NCBI GenBank assembly: GCA_008360975.2
Contig: CM039182.1
Span: forward strand, 146,324,656 to 146,388,655
Length of the DNA: 64,000 bases
Origin: Lichenostomus cassidix
Taxonomy: Eukaryota; Chordata; Aves; Passeriformes; Meliphagidae
Reading direction: 5' to 3'
Under the pieces are notes generated by a model. That model was given only the letters and a program-made list of their open reading frames with translations. It was not told the origin of the DNA and ran no database searches. Every line of letters starts with the position of its first letter. The first letter of the stretch is position 1. Shown in pieces: positions 13,295 to 23,514 of this stretch. The position numbers were made by a program, and so were the translations under genes.

Positions 13295-14485
13295 TAAAAG
13301 ATTGAGAAAAGAATTCCTCTCTCCCAAATTAACAGAAGTGTTGTTCCCCATCCAGCTCCTTCTCAGCCCTGCCAAGTGACAGCCTGTGTATTATATGTGT
13401 TATAAGGTATATAAGGAGTATAACTGGGAAAAAAAATTGTACTCATTGCTTCTGTGTTCCCTATTATTTATTTTATGAAACAATAAGTTTCATGAACTGG
13501 GAGATGTTCTTCCCTCCCAAAGACAAAACATAATTATGTATCCTCCTTATGAGCACCATTGCTCTCAAGAAGGAATGAAAACACTTAAATGTTTTTATAC
13601 AAATGAATGGAAAGTGATTTCTCCCACTGAATAAAACACCTGCAAGGCCTCTGAAACCATGGGCCACAGGACTCTATCCCTAGAAAGGCAGGGACTTCAG
13701 ACATCCCCATGGCTTTTATTCTGATTCCGACCTTTGGTTTGCCATATTCTGTTCCCATTCTTCACCTTTGTTCTCTTCCTCTTTTTTTTCAGGATTTCCT
13801 TTTTCTTACTTGTTTTGTTTCTAGGGCTTCATTACACTTAGCAATTCCCAACACTTCACCACAGAGCTCCCTCACACATGGCTGTTTTACACGGATCTGG
13901 CAACTTAATAAAAATTCAGCTTTTAATTTTCGATTTCTCATTTTCCTGAAAATTTCCTTGCCTTCAGTTCTGTAGAAAGATCACCTTTCTGTTGAGATTT
14001 TATTTGTAACCTTTCAATTTTTTCCACATCGTTACCTCACTGGCTTCCTACACTGTCTAGCACACAGTGGCAGAGCACCAAGCCTCTTCCCACTCTAACT
14101 GCCTTTCCCATCTGGCGTGTTCAGTGCAAATCATCTTTCCATTCTGGACACAGTCATTGGGCAGCAGAATGATCCTAGCCTAAAAAGCCTTCCCAAAATT
14201 TTGTTTTGTGAATCGTTAGCCAACCCCAGCATAAGGACTGAGACACAAGTTCTGTACATTGACTTTAAATACAGAATTTCATTTGGTGAAAAAAACCAAA
14301 ACAAAAAATGAAACAAACCAATTTAATATAAATTTCTATATTTGCGTGCACAATATATAAAAATTTATATAGTGTCTATATAAGTATATATGTGATATAT
14401 ACCTACATATACAGACATACTCTATTGATGGGGTGAGAGGCAAGGACATGGCTCAGCAGGTTCCATGGAATCTCCTGCAAGAGAA
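13295..14485. other. Noncoding stretch, AT-rich
   Basis: Unique AT-rich sequence ending in a TATA-rich patch (about 14330-14415). No gene or transposon was recognised. Confidence 0.5.
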
Positions 14486-14955
14486 TGTTCAGGGATTGCA
14501 CTGAGCCTGTGCAGAGAAGGGCAGTGGAGCTGGGGAAGGCTCTGGAGCACAAGTCTGATGAGGAGCAGCTGAGGGAGCTGGGGGTGTTCAGCCTGGAGAA
14601 AAGGAGGCTCAGGAAGAGACCTTGCTGCTCTCCTCTTCAAGGAGGTTGTGATGAGGTGGAGATTGGTCTCTTCTCCCAAACAGCAAGTGGTAGGACAAGA
14701 GTAAATGGCCTCTAGTTGGCACCAGGGGAGGTTTAGATTGAATATTAGGAAAACTTTCTTTAGTGAAAGGGTGGTCAAGCATCGGAACAGAGAGCCCAGG
14801 AAAGTATTTGACTCACCATCCCTGGAGTGTTCAAAAAACATATGGATATGGCACCTGGGGACATGGTTTAGTGATGGACTTGGCAGTGCTGAGTTTATGC
14901 TTGGACTCAAGGATCTTAAAGATCCTTTCTAACATAAATGATTCTGTGATTTTAT
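14486..14955 (+). mobile_element. CR1 LINE, 3' terminal ~470 bp
   Basis: The CR1 block order is clear: gcagagaagggcagtggagc, gctctggagcacaagtctga, gaggagcagctgagggagct, gttcagcctggagaa, then caagagtaaatggcctc, ggtttagattgaatattagg, gtggtcaagcatcggaacag, gacatggtttagtgatggac and gatcttaaagatcctttcta. It ends near ATTCTGTGAT. The 'gacatggttta...' tail is shared with the copies at 54.7, 59.0 and 62.9 kb, so these four look like one CR1 subfamily. The 162-codon minus-strand frame across it is antisense to the repeat and not a gene. Confidence 0.94.
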
Positions 14956-17099
14956 ATGATTCCAGATAAATACTTGTGATAAATTTTAAAACAACATTTA
15001 ATGGCATTTTAAATAGCTGGTGAAGGGAGGGGAGAACTTTATGGAGCCATTCTCTGCAACTTCAAAGCTGGTCCAGACCATTAAGGACTGAAACATTCCT
15101 GCTGAAGTATTTCTGATAGAGTCACGTATGAAATTAATTGAGTTCCTTAACTGTGTCACAAATTCATTATCCCAACTAGCTGCTGGAAAGCCAAAGATTT
15201 TGAAGCCTGGAGGATGGCTGAGGATGGCTGTCAGTTTCTTGCACATCCTTTATATACGGGCGGTTTTTCTGTCGGATAAAATAACTGAATAACAGGTAGC
15301 AATACTGTGAGCAATTCGGAGTTATCTAAATATTTATTTGCTATATGTGACTAGCTGGCAGCTCAGTCATCTCTTGGGGGGCAGAATAAAAGCTGAATAG
15401 GGTCCATGATAGGACCTCTACCTTACTCAGCCACCAATTTTGAAAAAATATATCTTAGTCTTTTTGTGGGTTTTACTCACCTCTTCAATATTCTCGAAAG
15501 TAGCCACCAAATCCCAAAGTCATCAGGTCAAATAAAACTTGTAAACAGAGAGATGGCAAATTCACATCATAAAGTACAGACAGGAAAGCAGGTCAAGAAT
15601 AACAAAATGCTTGTAAAAACCAAAACAACACAACCCTCCCCTATGCCCCCTTCAAAAAAAAAGCCAGAGAAGCAAAACCATCAGAAAACAACAAAAAACA
15701 AAAACAAAAACAGAAACAAAAAAAAAAAAAACAACAAAAAACCCCAAAACCAACAAAAAACCCCAAACAAACAAAAAAACAAAAAACCCAACTCAACTTA
15801 AGGTATAAATATGTGTTTCAAAATTCAAAGTGACACATTTCTAGGTGTACCAGAAAAAATATCAGAGCCAACTGGAATGCCATTAGCAAGTAATGTGGAT
15901 GTGTTTCCTGACAGAAGATGTGTCAGAAGAGAAAATCCACAGCTTACTGATGTTGCAGAGAGGTGCATCCTCACACACCCTAAAGCACTGGGAACTGCCA
16001 GACATTTTCCTTTGCCTGAATGTGTCTATTCCCAGGCTGTAGGATTGGCCATTAATAAAATTCTGAGAGAGCAACATAGCCAGATTGTGTGACCTTGAGA
16101 TTGTTCTTGCAGAAGGTTTACAAAATTTTAGGGGATTGAGCAGTGGACATAGGGGATACATTTTCCTAGAAATGAAGACCAGAGGATCTTTCATTGACCT
16201 AGACTGGCCTTTTAGATCTCACTGTGTTTCATTAGGCACCCTCTTGTCTGGCCCATTATGTTGTGTCCATACCTGGGAAGCAGCCAGGGAATGACTAAAA
16301 AAGTCCAAGAAGTCAGAACACATACAGTTAATCCAATCTCTCCTTCCTTGGAGACTGAGCCTTGTTTAGGATGTAATTTCTGCAAACATATAACTTAATA
16401 GCCATATCATTTTCCTCATGGTTGTTAACCACCTATAAACTCTCTGCCATGAAGAGATACCTTAAGCTGGGGTAAGTAAATAATTGCACAACTCTGAGTT
16501 TACACTCATTGAAAAAAACACAACCAACACCAGGATATCTTTTCCAGCAAACAAACTCATCTGTGCTAATTAGCTACTACCTCTTTTCTTTACTATCTTT
16601 TGCCGTTATCCTCCTTTTCTCAAGAGCAGACTAACTGGTGCTCTTTCAACTCTCTCCAGTCACACAGGATATGACTGTGGCACTAGGTCAATGTTTGCAT
16701 AATTTGGGTGGAAAGGGAGCCTTTAATGAAAACAATATTTCCCCTCCCTCCCTCCACACATCTCAGCAGCAAAGCGAGCTGCTCTGCCAGCCCAAGCACT
16801 CCGTGATCAAGGCCTGTGGCATCAGACTGTCTCCTTAGTAACAATTCAGCTAAACTGCTGGGCTGACCTAGTGGTCCCTTGGAGGTTTTCTCTGTCCCAG
16901 AGATGGAATAATTTGGGAGCTGTATATTTAAAATGTCTACTGGAACAGCTTGCACTGGAGCTAAGTTACTGTGACGGGGTTTACCCTGAAAAATGAAGGA
17001 GAAAAGTTAAAAATTAAAGGAAATATAAGACAGAGCTGTACTGTATTCTGGCCTCAAAAACCAAAATGCAATCAATAAGATTGTTTTTTTCTTATGTAG
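14956..17099. other. Noncoding stretch with A-rich tract
   Basis: It contains the A-rich tract annotated at 15640-15790. A 93-codon plus-strand frame at 15811-16092 has no recognisable motif and overlaps a minus-strand frame of similar length. No gene can be supported. Confidence 0.45.
15640..15790. repeat. A-rich low-complexity tract, (CAAAA)n-like
   Basis: About 150 bp made almost only of A and C in CAAAA, AACAAA and AAACCCC units, including a run of about 14 A. It encodes a Lys/Asn/Gln/Pro-rich frame that is compositional. It may be an old poly-A or CR1-unrelated tail, but no element body was recognised upstream. Confidence 0.85.
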
Positions 17100-17217
17100 A
17101 ATCACATTCAGTTTCTGTAATTGTTCCAAAACCACAAGAGGCTGGAACAGGAAATAAGGGTTCAAAAAGTAGACCTTCAGCTGACATTTTTTCCAGCAAA
17201 CTGATACTAAATGAAAG
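17100..17217 (+). other. Low-confidence candidate exon
   Basis: A pyrimidine run followed by cttatgtag gives an acceptor-like site ending at 17099. The next 118 bases are open in the frame that starts at 17066 and encode a hydrophilic peptide rich in Ser, Lys and Pro (for example VIVPKPQEAGTGNKGS). A possible GT donor follows at 17218 (aag|gttaaa), but it is a poor match to the vertebrate donor. The frame stays open past that donor to 17314. I recognise no protein family. Chance is the more likely explanation. Confidence 0.15.
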
Positions 17218-18925
17218 GTTAAAGCCACTAAGGATATACCCCTTTAATCCTTTTACTTTTGATTTCCCCAGCCATTTTAATTTCAAGGAGTTCTGTAAAT
17301 TGGCAATCCTGTAGAGAAACCTACCCATCCTTCCCAGTTTGCTGTGCTTTTCCAATTGATGTGATTCTCTGAATCACTCATCTTCTCCTCTTGCCACAGG
17401 AGACCTGGCTGTCCCAGCAGCCAGCTTTGCACACACAGGTCCCCCTTTAGGATGTGGAAGTCCTCAGTTTTCTCTGTGACATATCTTTGTTTTTCCTTCC
17501 AAGACCTGATGGTAGAAACCACCCACCCTGTTTTGCTGAGTCCACTCTGGGGAACGTTGGGATGTGAGTTGTGCTCATAAGGGATCTGTGTAATATTTGA
17601 TGAGAAACAGAGCTGCTTTTAAAGTGAGCTCCCCTCACTAAACAACACTCCTGGCATCTGTGCTGTGCATACCTGTGTGCCACGATGGCTCATTACTCTT
17701 CACAGAGCTTTATACAGCTCCAGGCAATTTGGTGTCGTCCATGCTGAGACTGACAGTTTCTCCTCTCCATAACCCTCATTCTGTAGTCAGCACAGGTTTT
17801 GTCTCCTACTTCCACAGCTTTAATGCAATTCAGGAAGTCTTTTCAGAGCTACAACACATTTTATTCTGTATTTTAGGATCTGTGGCCTGACTTCCAGGGG
17901 TTCCCCCATCGACTGTTTTCTGACAAATGAAATTTCTAAAGCCTAAAGGCAGCTTTAGAGCAGCTACTCAGGCTCTTTTTCTTTTGACATTAATTAATGT
18001 GTTGGTGTTGCATGCCGTAAATAAAAGCCTTTCAAAGTTCATATTTTTTACTTTTGCACTATTTGATGATACATCAGGGCCTCAGAGAGACAAGGTTTAT
18101 CTTGCCAACAAATCTGGATGCCTTCTCAAAGGTATCCCACTTGTGTTTTCATCTCAGCAGGGTAGACATCATTGCTGCAAAAGGAATGAAAGTTCACTGG
18201 TCATGTTAATGTTTAAGCTTTTTTAAGTTTTAACAGTACCAAGTAGTGTGAAACTTATTGTATGTCTTTGTATGGCCCTGGCACTCCCAAACTAAGTTTA
18301 TGTGCCAGCAGGAAACAGCTAATGGAAGTAACTTTTCAAGTTGCAACCAATCTGTTTGGTTCTGCATCTGAAAAATGCAGAACCCAAGTTCTCATTTGTA
18401 CGATGCTATGTTTCTCTGAAGTACTGAATGAACCATTTCAAATGCAAGAAACAGTTAGGATTTTAAAAGGGTCCGAAATTCAGCAGAAACTTTTTGTACC
18501 ATGACAGTAACATCCACAGGTTAGAAATTATTTAAATTGCTGGCTTTAAAAATATCTTTCAGCAGGAGGTCCAGAATGACTTTATGGTGTAAAATAATAA
18601 ACGGTTTTTAGACACTTCCTACTATACCAGTTAAGCATATAAAAAAATCTGTCATGCAGAGAAGGGGAAGCTCTATTGAATTTCTTTTTCACCTACACAA
18701 AAGCAAGAAAACTTTTTGCACCTGTCCAATACAGTCCAATGCCTGACTACTGACATCAGAAGCAAGATTAGACATTCAGATGATATATTAGATATGCAGT
18801 TGTTCTAAGAAAACAGATCATGAAGAGCTGTGGAGGATTTTTTTTCCAGTTTTTAGCTTTTTGCAAAGATCCATTCAGATTGATTTCTATTTTGTTCCTC
18901 ATATATATAACTAAAAAAACACATA
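17218..18925. other. Noncoding stretch, nothing recognised
   Basis: Mixed-composition sequence with short frames on both strands. The segment at about 17330-17900 is somewhat less AT-rich and could be an old unrecognised repeat. Confidence 0.4.
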
Positions 18926-19183
18926 CAGAATTATGGAATGAGTCAGGCTGGAAGGGACCACAGTGGGGTCATCTTGTCCAACCTCCTTGCTCAAGTAGGG
19001 CCATCCCACAGCACATAGCACAGAATTGTGTCCAGACAGTGCTGGAATTTCTCCAGTGAGGGAGACTCTACACCCTCTCTGGGCAACCTGTTCAGTGCTT
19101 GGTCACTGCACAGTGAAGAAGTTCTTCCTCATATTCAGGTGGAACTTCCTGTGCATCAGTTCCTTTCCTTTGCCTCTTGTCTT
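18926..19183 (-). mobile_element. CR1 LINE 3' end fragment
   Basis: In minus orientation this is a clear CR1 3' end. From its terminus inward on the plus strand it reads gaattatggaatgagtcagg, ctggaagggaccacagtggg, gtcatcttgtccaacctcct, gggagactctacaccctctc, ctgggcaacctgttcagtgc, gaagaagttcttcctcatat, and finally tttgcctcttgtct. It shows the 'gaaggaccac...' tail class, which differs from its neighbours. Confidence 0.94.
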
Positions 19184-20283
19184 AAAAAAAAAATTTAAGG
19201 GAAAATCAGTGGCTTAGGTTAATTAAATACACAGTAAAAAATTGTAATTTGAGAGGTTTCAGAATTCAATTTAAATTCACTGAATAATTCTGGATAAATA
19301 GGAAAGAGAGTATTTTTGGAAATGTTGAAAATAATTAAATTAGTAATTTTCAAAGGATATTGACATTCTTGAAATCGAGACTTGCAAAAAAAAATCCAAC
19401 TAGATTCCCAAAATGGTGGATGCCAAAATATCTTCATTTATGCCTAGTTAGCATGCTTAGCCTACATGTGAGATTGAGCAGCAGAAAGTCAGTATCAGAA
19501 GGAATGACTCTGTATCCTGGCCAACAGTACACCCAAAGGGTATATTTGTGTTGCAGTACTGATCTAGTGAATATTTAATAAAGTTGAATATGGAATAAAG
19601 TCAGAGGAGATACTGAGAATACCACATAAGATTAGAGCACACTCTGGGGAAACGGGTAATATGGGTTCAAAGTCTTTCAGAAATAAGGAAGATGTGAACA
19701 TGGATCTCTCAATTCTGAGGTTTTTGTGTTGTCTATTTTGAAATACTTCTTCTGGGCATTTTTGTGACTCGTCCTTCATTTTTTTTTTTTGGACATAAAA
19801 TGTTTTTAAAAATATGAGAACTTCTGAATAGTATTTTCTAAATATTTTTGCTCTTGGGCTGAAAACATCTTATTCACCTTTTCCTGTAGTGAAAAGTGAC
19901 ATAAAGGACATGCATGGAGATAATGTGGTAATTTGCAACAATATTATTTTGTTGCATATTAAAAAGGTTGGGAAGGACCTTGGTTGTTGTCTCTTGAGAA
20001 ACGGGCTCAAATTTTAATCCAATGTAACAAAACAAGTATTTTTGTCTCCCACTAATTAGGAGTATCTCTCCTCATTATTATCCAGTCCATGTCATTCTTG
20101 TAATATAAATAATCTGCTTTCCAATGAACGAAAACATATTAAATTATTATTTTTACCAGAAACAGAACAGCTTATTTGGGAAAATATAGAAGTAAAATAA
20201 AAAATATGTAAAAGGAGAAAGATACGCAAAGTTGCATGTGAAAAGTAATCAACAAATTCAGAAGATCGGTTATGCTCAATTTA

Positions 20284-20400
20284 GTGTCAAATTCGCCTGA
20301 ATAAGGATATAAATATAAATTATATCTTCATATCTATTTGTGTGCATCTATATATAAATATATATAAACATATATAAATATAACAATAGAGAAATATAAA
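20284..20400. repeat. AT-rich low-complexity region
   Basis: Repeated ATATAAATATA-like units over about 115 bp. Seen directly, with no functional inference. Confidence 0.8.
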
Positions 20401-20675
20401 GGGAGAAAAATTTATTTCTGTACGTGTTTTGAAACTTGTTTTATTGTCTCAGCCCTTAGTCCTGTAAGTTAGAAATCCATTTCCCACAAGACAGGGTTCC
20501 TTATTATGAAACAGTTATTGTTTCCAAAGCTAAATGGATGTTGTTCCAAGCTCTATGACTCACACACTCTTTTCTTTTTCTGTTTCTTCTGTACTATTAC
20601 TCTTGAAACCATGGGTTGCATTGATCCGTTTTTCACAGCTTAATATGGCTAGTTTTGAAGCAAAGCCCAAATGAG

Positions 20676-20722
20676 GTGGAATAAAATAAAATAAAAATAA
20701 AAGAAATATAATAAAATAAAGA
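20676..20722. repeat. (AAAAT)n-like microsatellite
   Basis: Imperfect AAAAT/AAAT units over about 45 bp. On the minus strand it produces a Phe/Tyr/Leu-rich frame that is an artefact. Confidence 0.85.
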
Positions 20723-22090
20723 AAATACCCAGAGTGTGGAAGAGTAAAAATCTTGTCTGTGATTTATGTGTTTGTCTATACCACAACATAAAGTTGTTTT
20801 GATTGAGAAACATTAGCTGGTGACTGAGACTACCCAGGTGTCCAAATTCAAAGGCTTTTGAGCTTATTGGCAACTATTGATAGCTATCTGTTCATTTATT
20901 TAAAATAGCTAAGCACTGCATGAGTTACAAAATTATTATGTAATAGCAAATTTATTTTAGTTTGCAACACTTTATTGCTGACAGTTGAGCAACAGATATC
21001 TCCTGTAACCACAATAAGAGAAGTCTGAGTATCTTTGTCAAGATAGACATTCAATAAAATCTGGCTAAGATCATGCCTTTTAGAAAAGCATCAGTTGACT
21101 GTCACTGTTCCTATTTCTGCATGAGTGTCCTAAAGAAACTGGTCAGAATGAATGTCAAAATTAATAGTTTTGAAATCTGTAAATTATATGGATAATTCTA
21201 AAGTTAATTCATTGTTGAACTGGCTCTCAAAGCTGGGATGAGAGATGTAAATTCGTTTCTTTGCAGACATATTCTTCAGGATTCAACAAATTTATGTAAT
21301 GAGGATGTAATCAGGGCAGTGACCTTCTTGCTTTCTTTTAAGTGGAAGCCTGAGTATTAAAAAGTGTTTAATTTATGAAGTAAAATGGTTAAGAAAAAAA
21401 AGAATATTTTGGAGGAAGTTCTTCTGGCATGGTGGAAAAATATCTCTTTAAGTCCAAGTTATTTCAGAAATGTTCTTCCATATTCAAACTATTTAGAAAA
21501 AAGAAAACCAAAACAAAACCCTCACACCTATTTCATATTCAGTATAAATCCTCCCCTGGAGGTTTGCAGTGAGCTCACAATTATAATTGTAAATTTCCAA
21601 ATGGAAAGTTTTACATGCTAAGATATACTTGGTATTTACAGAGAGAGCTCTGGAAGTCAAGATTTAATTGTTTTATACCTTAAGAGGAATGGGATGAAAA
21701 TACCAAGCAGCAAGCACAACTGAACACCCTGTATTAGGAAAGCTCAGGACCAGAGAGAGTCAACAAACAAACCTATATAAACGTAACTGGCTCCTAAAAT
21801 TGTACTTTGTTTTAAAATGTAAATGAAATGTGCTTCGTTTCACTGTTCAATACTGCTGCGTAGATTTGCATATTATCTCCTTCTCCCTTTTCAGTATCCT
21901 CGACCAACAGCTGTGACTTGTCAAAACTTGCCAGCACAAGGGAAAAAGAAAATGAAGGGGCATATTGGAAACTGTGTCAGCTTATCTATTGCTTTCAGTA
22001 AAATGTAATTGCTGAAGATGCCATTAAGAGCTGCCTGAAAAAACGTGTTAAGGTTGCTTAAATTGTTTTTTTTCTCTTCTCTCCCTTTAG

Positions 22091-22214
22091 TGGAAGCAGT
22101 GTGATGCCTGGGAAGGGCAGAAGGAAGAGAACAGAGCACATGTGCACCCTCCTCACAAGCTTCCTCCCTGTGATGATGGGTCACTGAAGCTCAGATCTTT
22201 GTCCTTCATCACAG
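22091..22214 (+). other. Low-confidence candidate exon with a strong acceptor-like site
   Basis: A pyrimidine tract of about 26 bases (ttttctcttctctccctttag at its end) finishes in AG at 22089-22090. The following 124 bases are open in one frame (starting Trp-Lys-Gln-Cys-Asp). The frame continues open to a TGA near 22300. A possible donor cacag|gtggtt lies at 22215. The region is GC-richer than its surroundings. I recognise no family, and the peptide lacks domain motifs. It could equally be an unrecognised repeat or chance. Confidence 0.18.
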
Positions 22215-22714
22215 GTGGTTTGTGGCACCCTTTGTGTCCCTTCCTGCACTCTGAACTCGTTCTCCAGCTCCTGGCTGATGCTCACTTTCACTCTTGAGGC
22301 ACCTTGTACAACAAAGAGCTCGAGGTTCCTGTGTTGCTGTGCAGGGAGGTGAGAGGAGCTGTGTGTGCAAGGAAAGCTCTCTGAAGTGACCCTCGGAGAA
22401 ATGTCCTTTGTGCCAGAAGTCAGACCTGGAGCATGGCTGTTGGGAGTGCACCATGAAAAGAGGCCACTTTTGGCTGCAGAAGTGAAGTGTTTGAGAAGAG
22501 GGGTTGAATTCCAAACCAAGCTTGACAACAAAGCTCCAGTCCTTTGGCATTGTTCTGGCTGTTAGGTGGGGATAAGGCCATAGAGCAATGCAACATCTGC
22601 TGCCCTCAGGGATTTGTGAGAGCCATGCTGACATTCAGGGGGTTCAGTACTTGTGTGAGGCATGGAGGAGCTTGGATATCACAGAGTCCTTGTCTGGCCC
22701 CAGAACAGAGCGAG
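22215..22714. other. GC-richer noncoding patch before the pentamer array
   Basis: About 500 bp of clearly less AT-rich sequence lead directly into the GGGAA array. Overlapping frames on both strands (up to 141 codons on the minus strand, 22209-22634) have no recognisable domain. The composition suggests an old LTR or other repeat rather than a gene, but I cannot name it. Confidence 0.4.
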
Positions 22715-23514
22715 AGAAGTTAAGGAAAGGGAAGTTTAGGGAAGAGAAGTTTATGGAAGGGAAGTTTATGGAAGGGAAGTTTAGGGAAGTATAGGGAAGT
22801 TTAGGGAAGGGAAGTTTATGGAAGGGAAGTTTAAGGAAGTTTAGGGAAGGGAAGTTCAGGGAAGGGAAGTTTAGGGAAGGGAAGTCCAGGGAAGTCCAGG
22901 GAAGTTCAGGGAAGTTCAGGGAAGGGAAGTTCAGGGAAGGGAAGTTCAGGGAAGTTCAGGGAAGGGAAGTTTATGGAAGGGAAGTTTAGGGAAGTATAGG
23001 GAAGTTTAGGGAAGGGAAGTTTATGGAAGGGAAGTTTAAGGAAGTTTAGGGAAGGGAAGTTCAGGGAAGGGAAGTTTAGGGAAGGGAAGTCCAGGGAAGT
23101 TCAGGGAAGTTCAGGGAAGGGAAGTTCAGGGAAGGGAAGTTCAGGGAAGGGAAGTTCAGGGAAGTTCAGGGAAGGGAAGTTCAGGGAAGGGAAGTTCAGG
23201 GAAGTTCAGGGAAGTTCAGGGAAGTTCAGGGAAGTTCAGGGAAGGGAAGGGAAGTTCAGGGAAGTTCAGGGAAGGGAAGTTCAGGGAAGGGAAGGGAAGG
23301 GAAGTTCAGGGAAGGGAAGGGAAGGGAAGGGAAGTTCAGGGAAGGGAAGTTCAGGGAAGTTCAGGGAAGTTCAGGGAAGTTCAGGGAAGTTCAGGGAAGT
23401 TCAGGGAAGTTCAGGGAAGGGAAGGGAAGGGAAGGGAAGGGAAGGGAAGGGAAGGGAAGGGAAGGGAAGGGAAGGGAAGGGAAGGGAAGGGAAGGGAAGG
23501 GAAGGGAAAGGAAT
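22715..23514 (+). repeat. GGGAA-based pentamer array (~800 bp)
   Basis: Almost the whole tract can be read as consecutive 5-bp units: GGGAA interleaved with GTTCA, GTTTA, GTCCA, GTATA, TGGAA and AGGAA. The 5' part is rich in GTTTA/TGGAA variants, the middle is dominated by the 10-mer GGGAAGTTCA, and the last ~100 bp are pure GGGAA. A longer block with its GTATA unit at about 22790 recurs at about 22995, so there is a higher-order period close to 205 bp (41 pentamers). The G-rich strand has dense GGG runs separated by AA and could form G-quadruplexes. Confidence 0.96.

Larger units (their letters stand above)
19184..22090. other. AT-rich noncoding stretch
   Basis: Very AT-rich unique sequence. 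It has TATAAATA-type low complexity at 20284-20400 and an AAAAT-rich patch at 20676-20722. No gene or transposon was recognised. Confidence 0.5.

Noticed and set aside
13031..13379. Two overlapping plus-strand frames rich in Arg-Gly-Glu-Glu
   Set aside because: They run through the (GGAGA)n array. Repeat artefacts.
14422..14910. 162-codon minus-strand frame
   Set aside because: Antisense to a CR1 3' untranslated region. Other CR1 copies also keep such frames by composition.
15406..15801. 131-codon frame ending in Lys/Asn/Gln/Pro-rich sequence
   Set aside because: Its second half is the A-rich low-complexity tract, and the first half has no recognisable motif.
22209..22634. 141-codon minus-strand frame
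   Set aside because: No domain, overlaps another minus-strand and a plus-strand frame, and lies in a GC-richer patch where stops are rarer.
22715..23514. CRISPR-like array
   Set aside because: Units are 5-10 bp with no unique spacers. It is a purine satellite in eukaryotic DNA.
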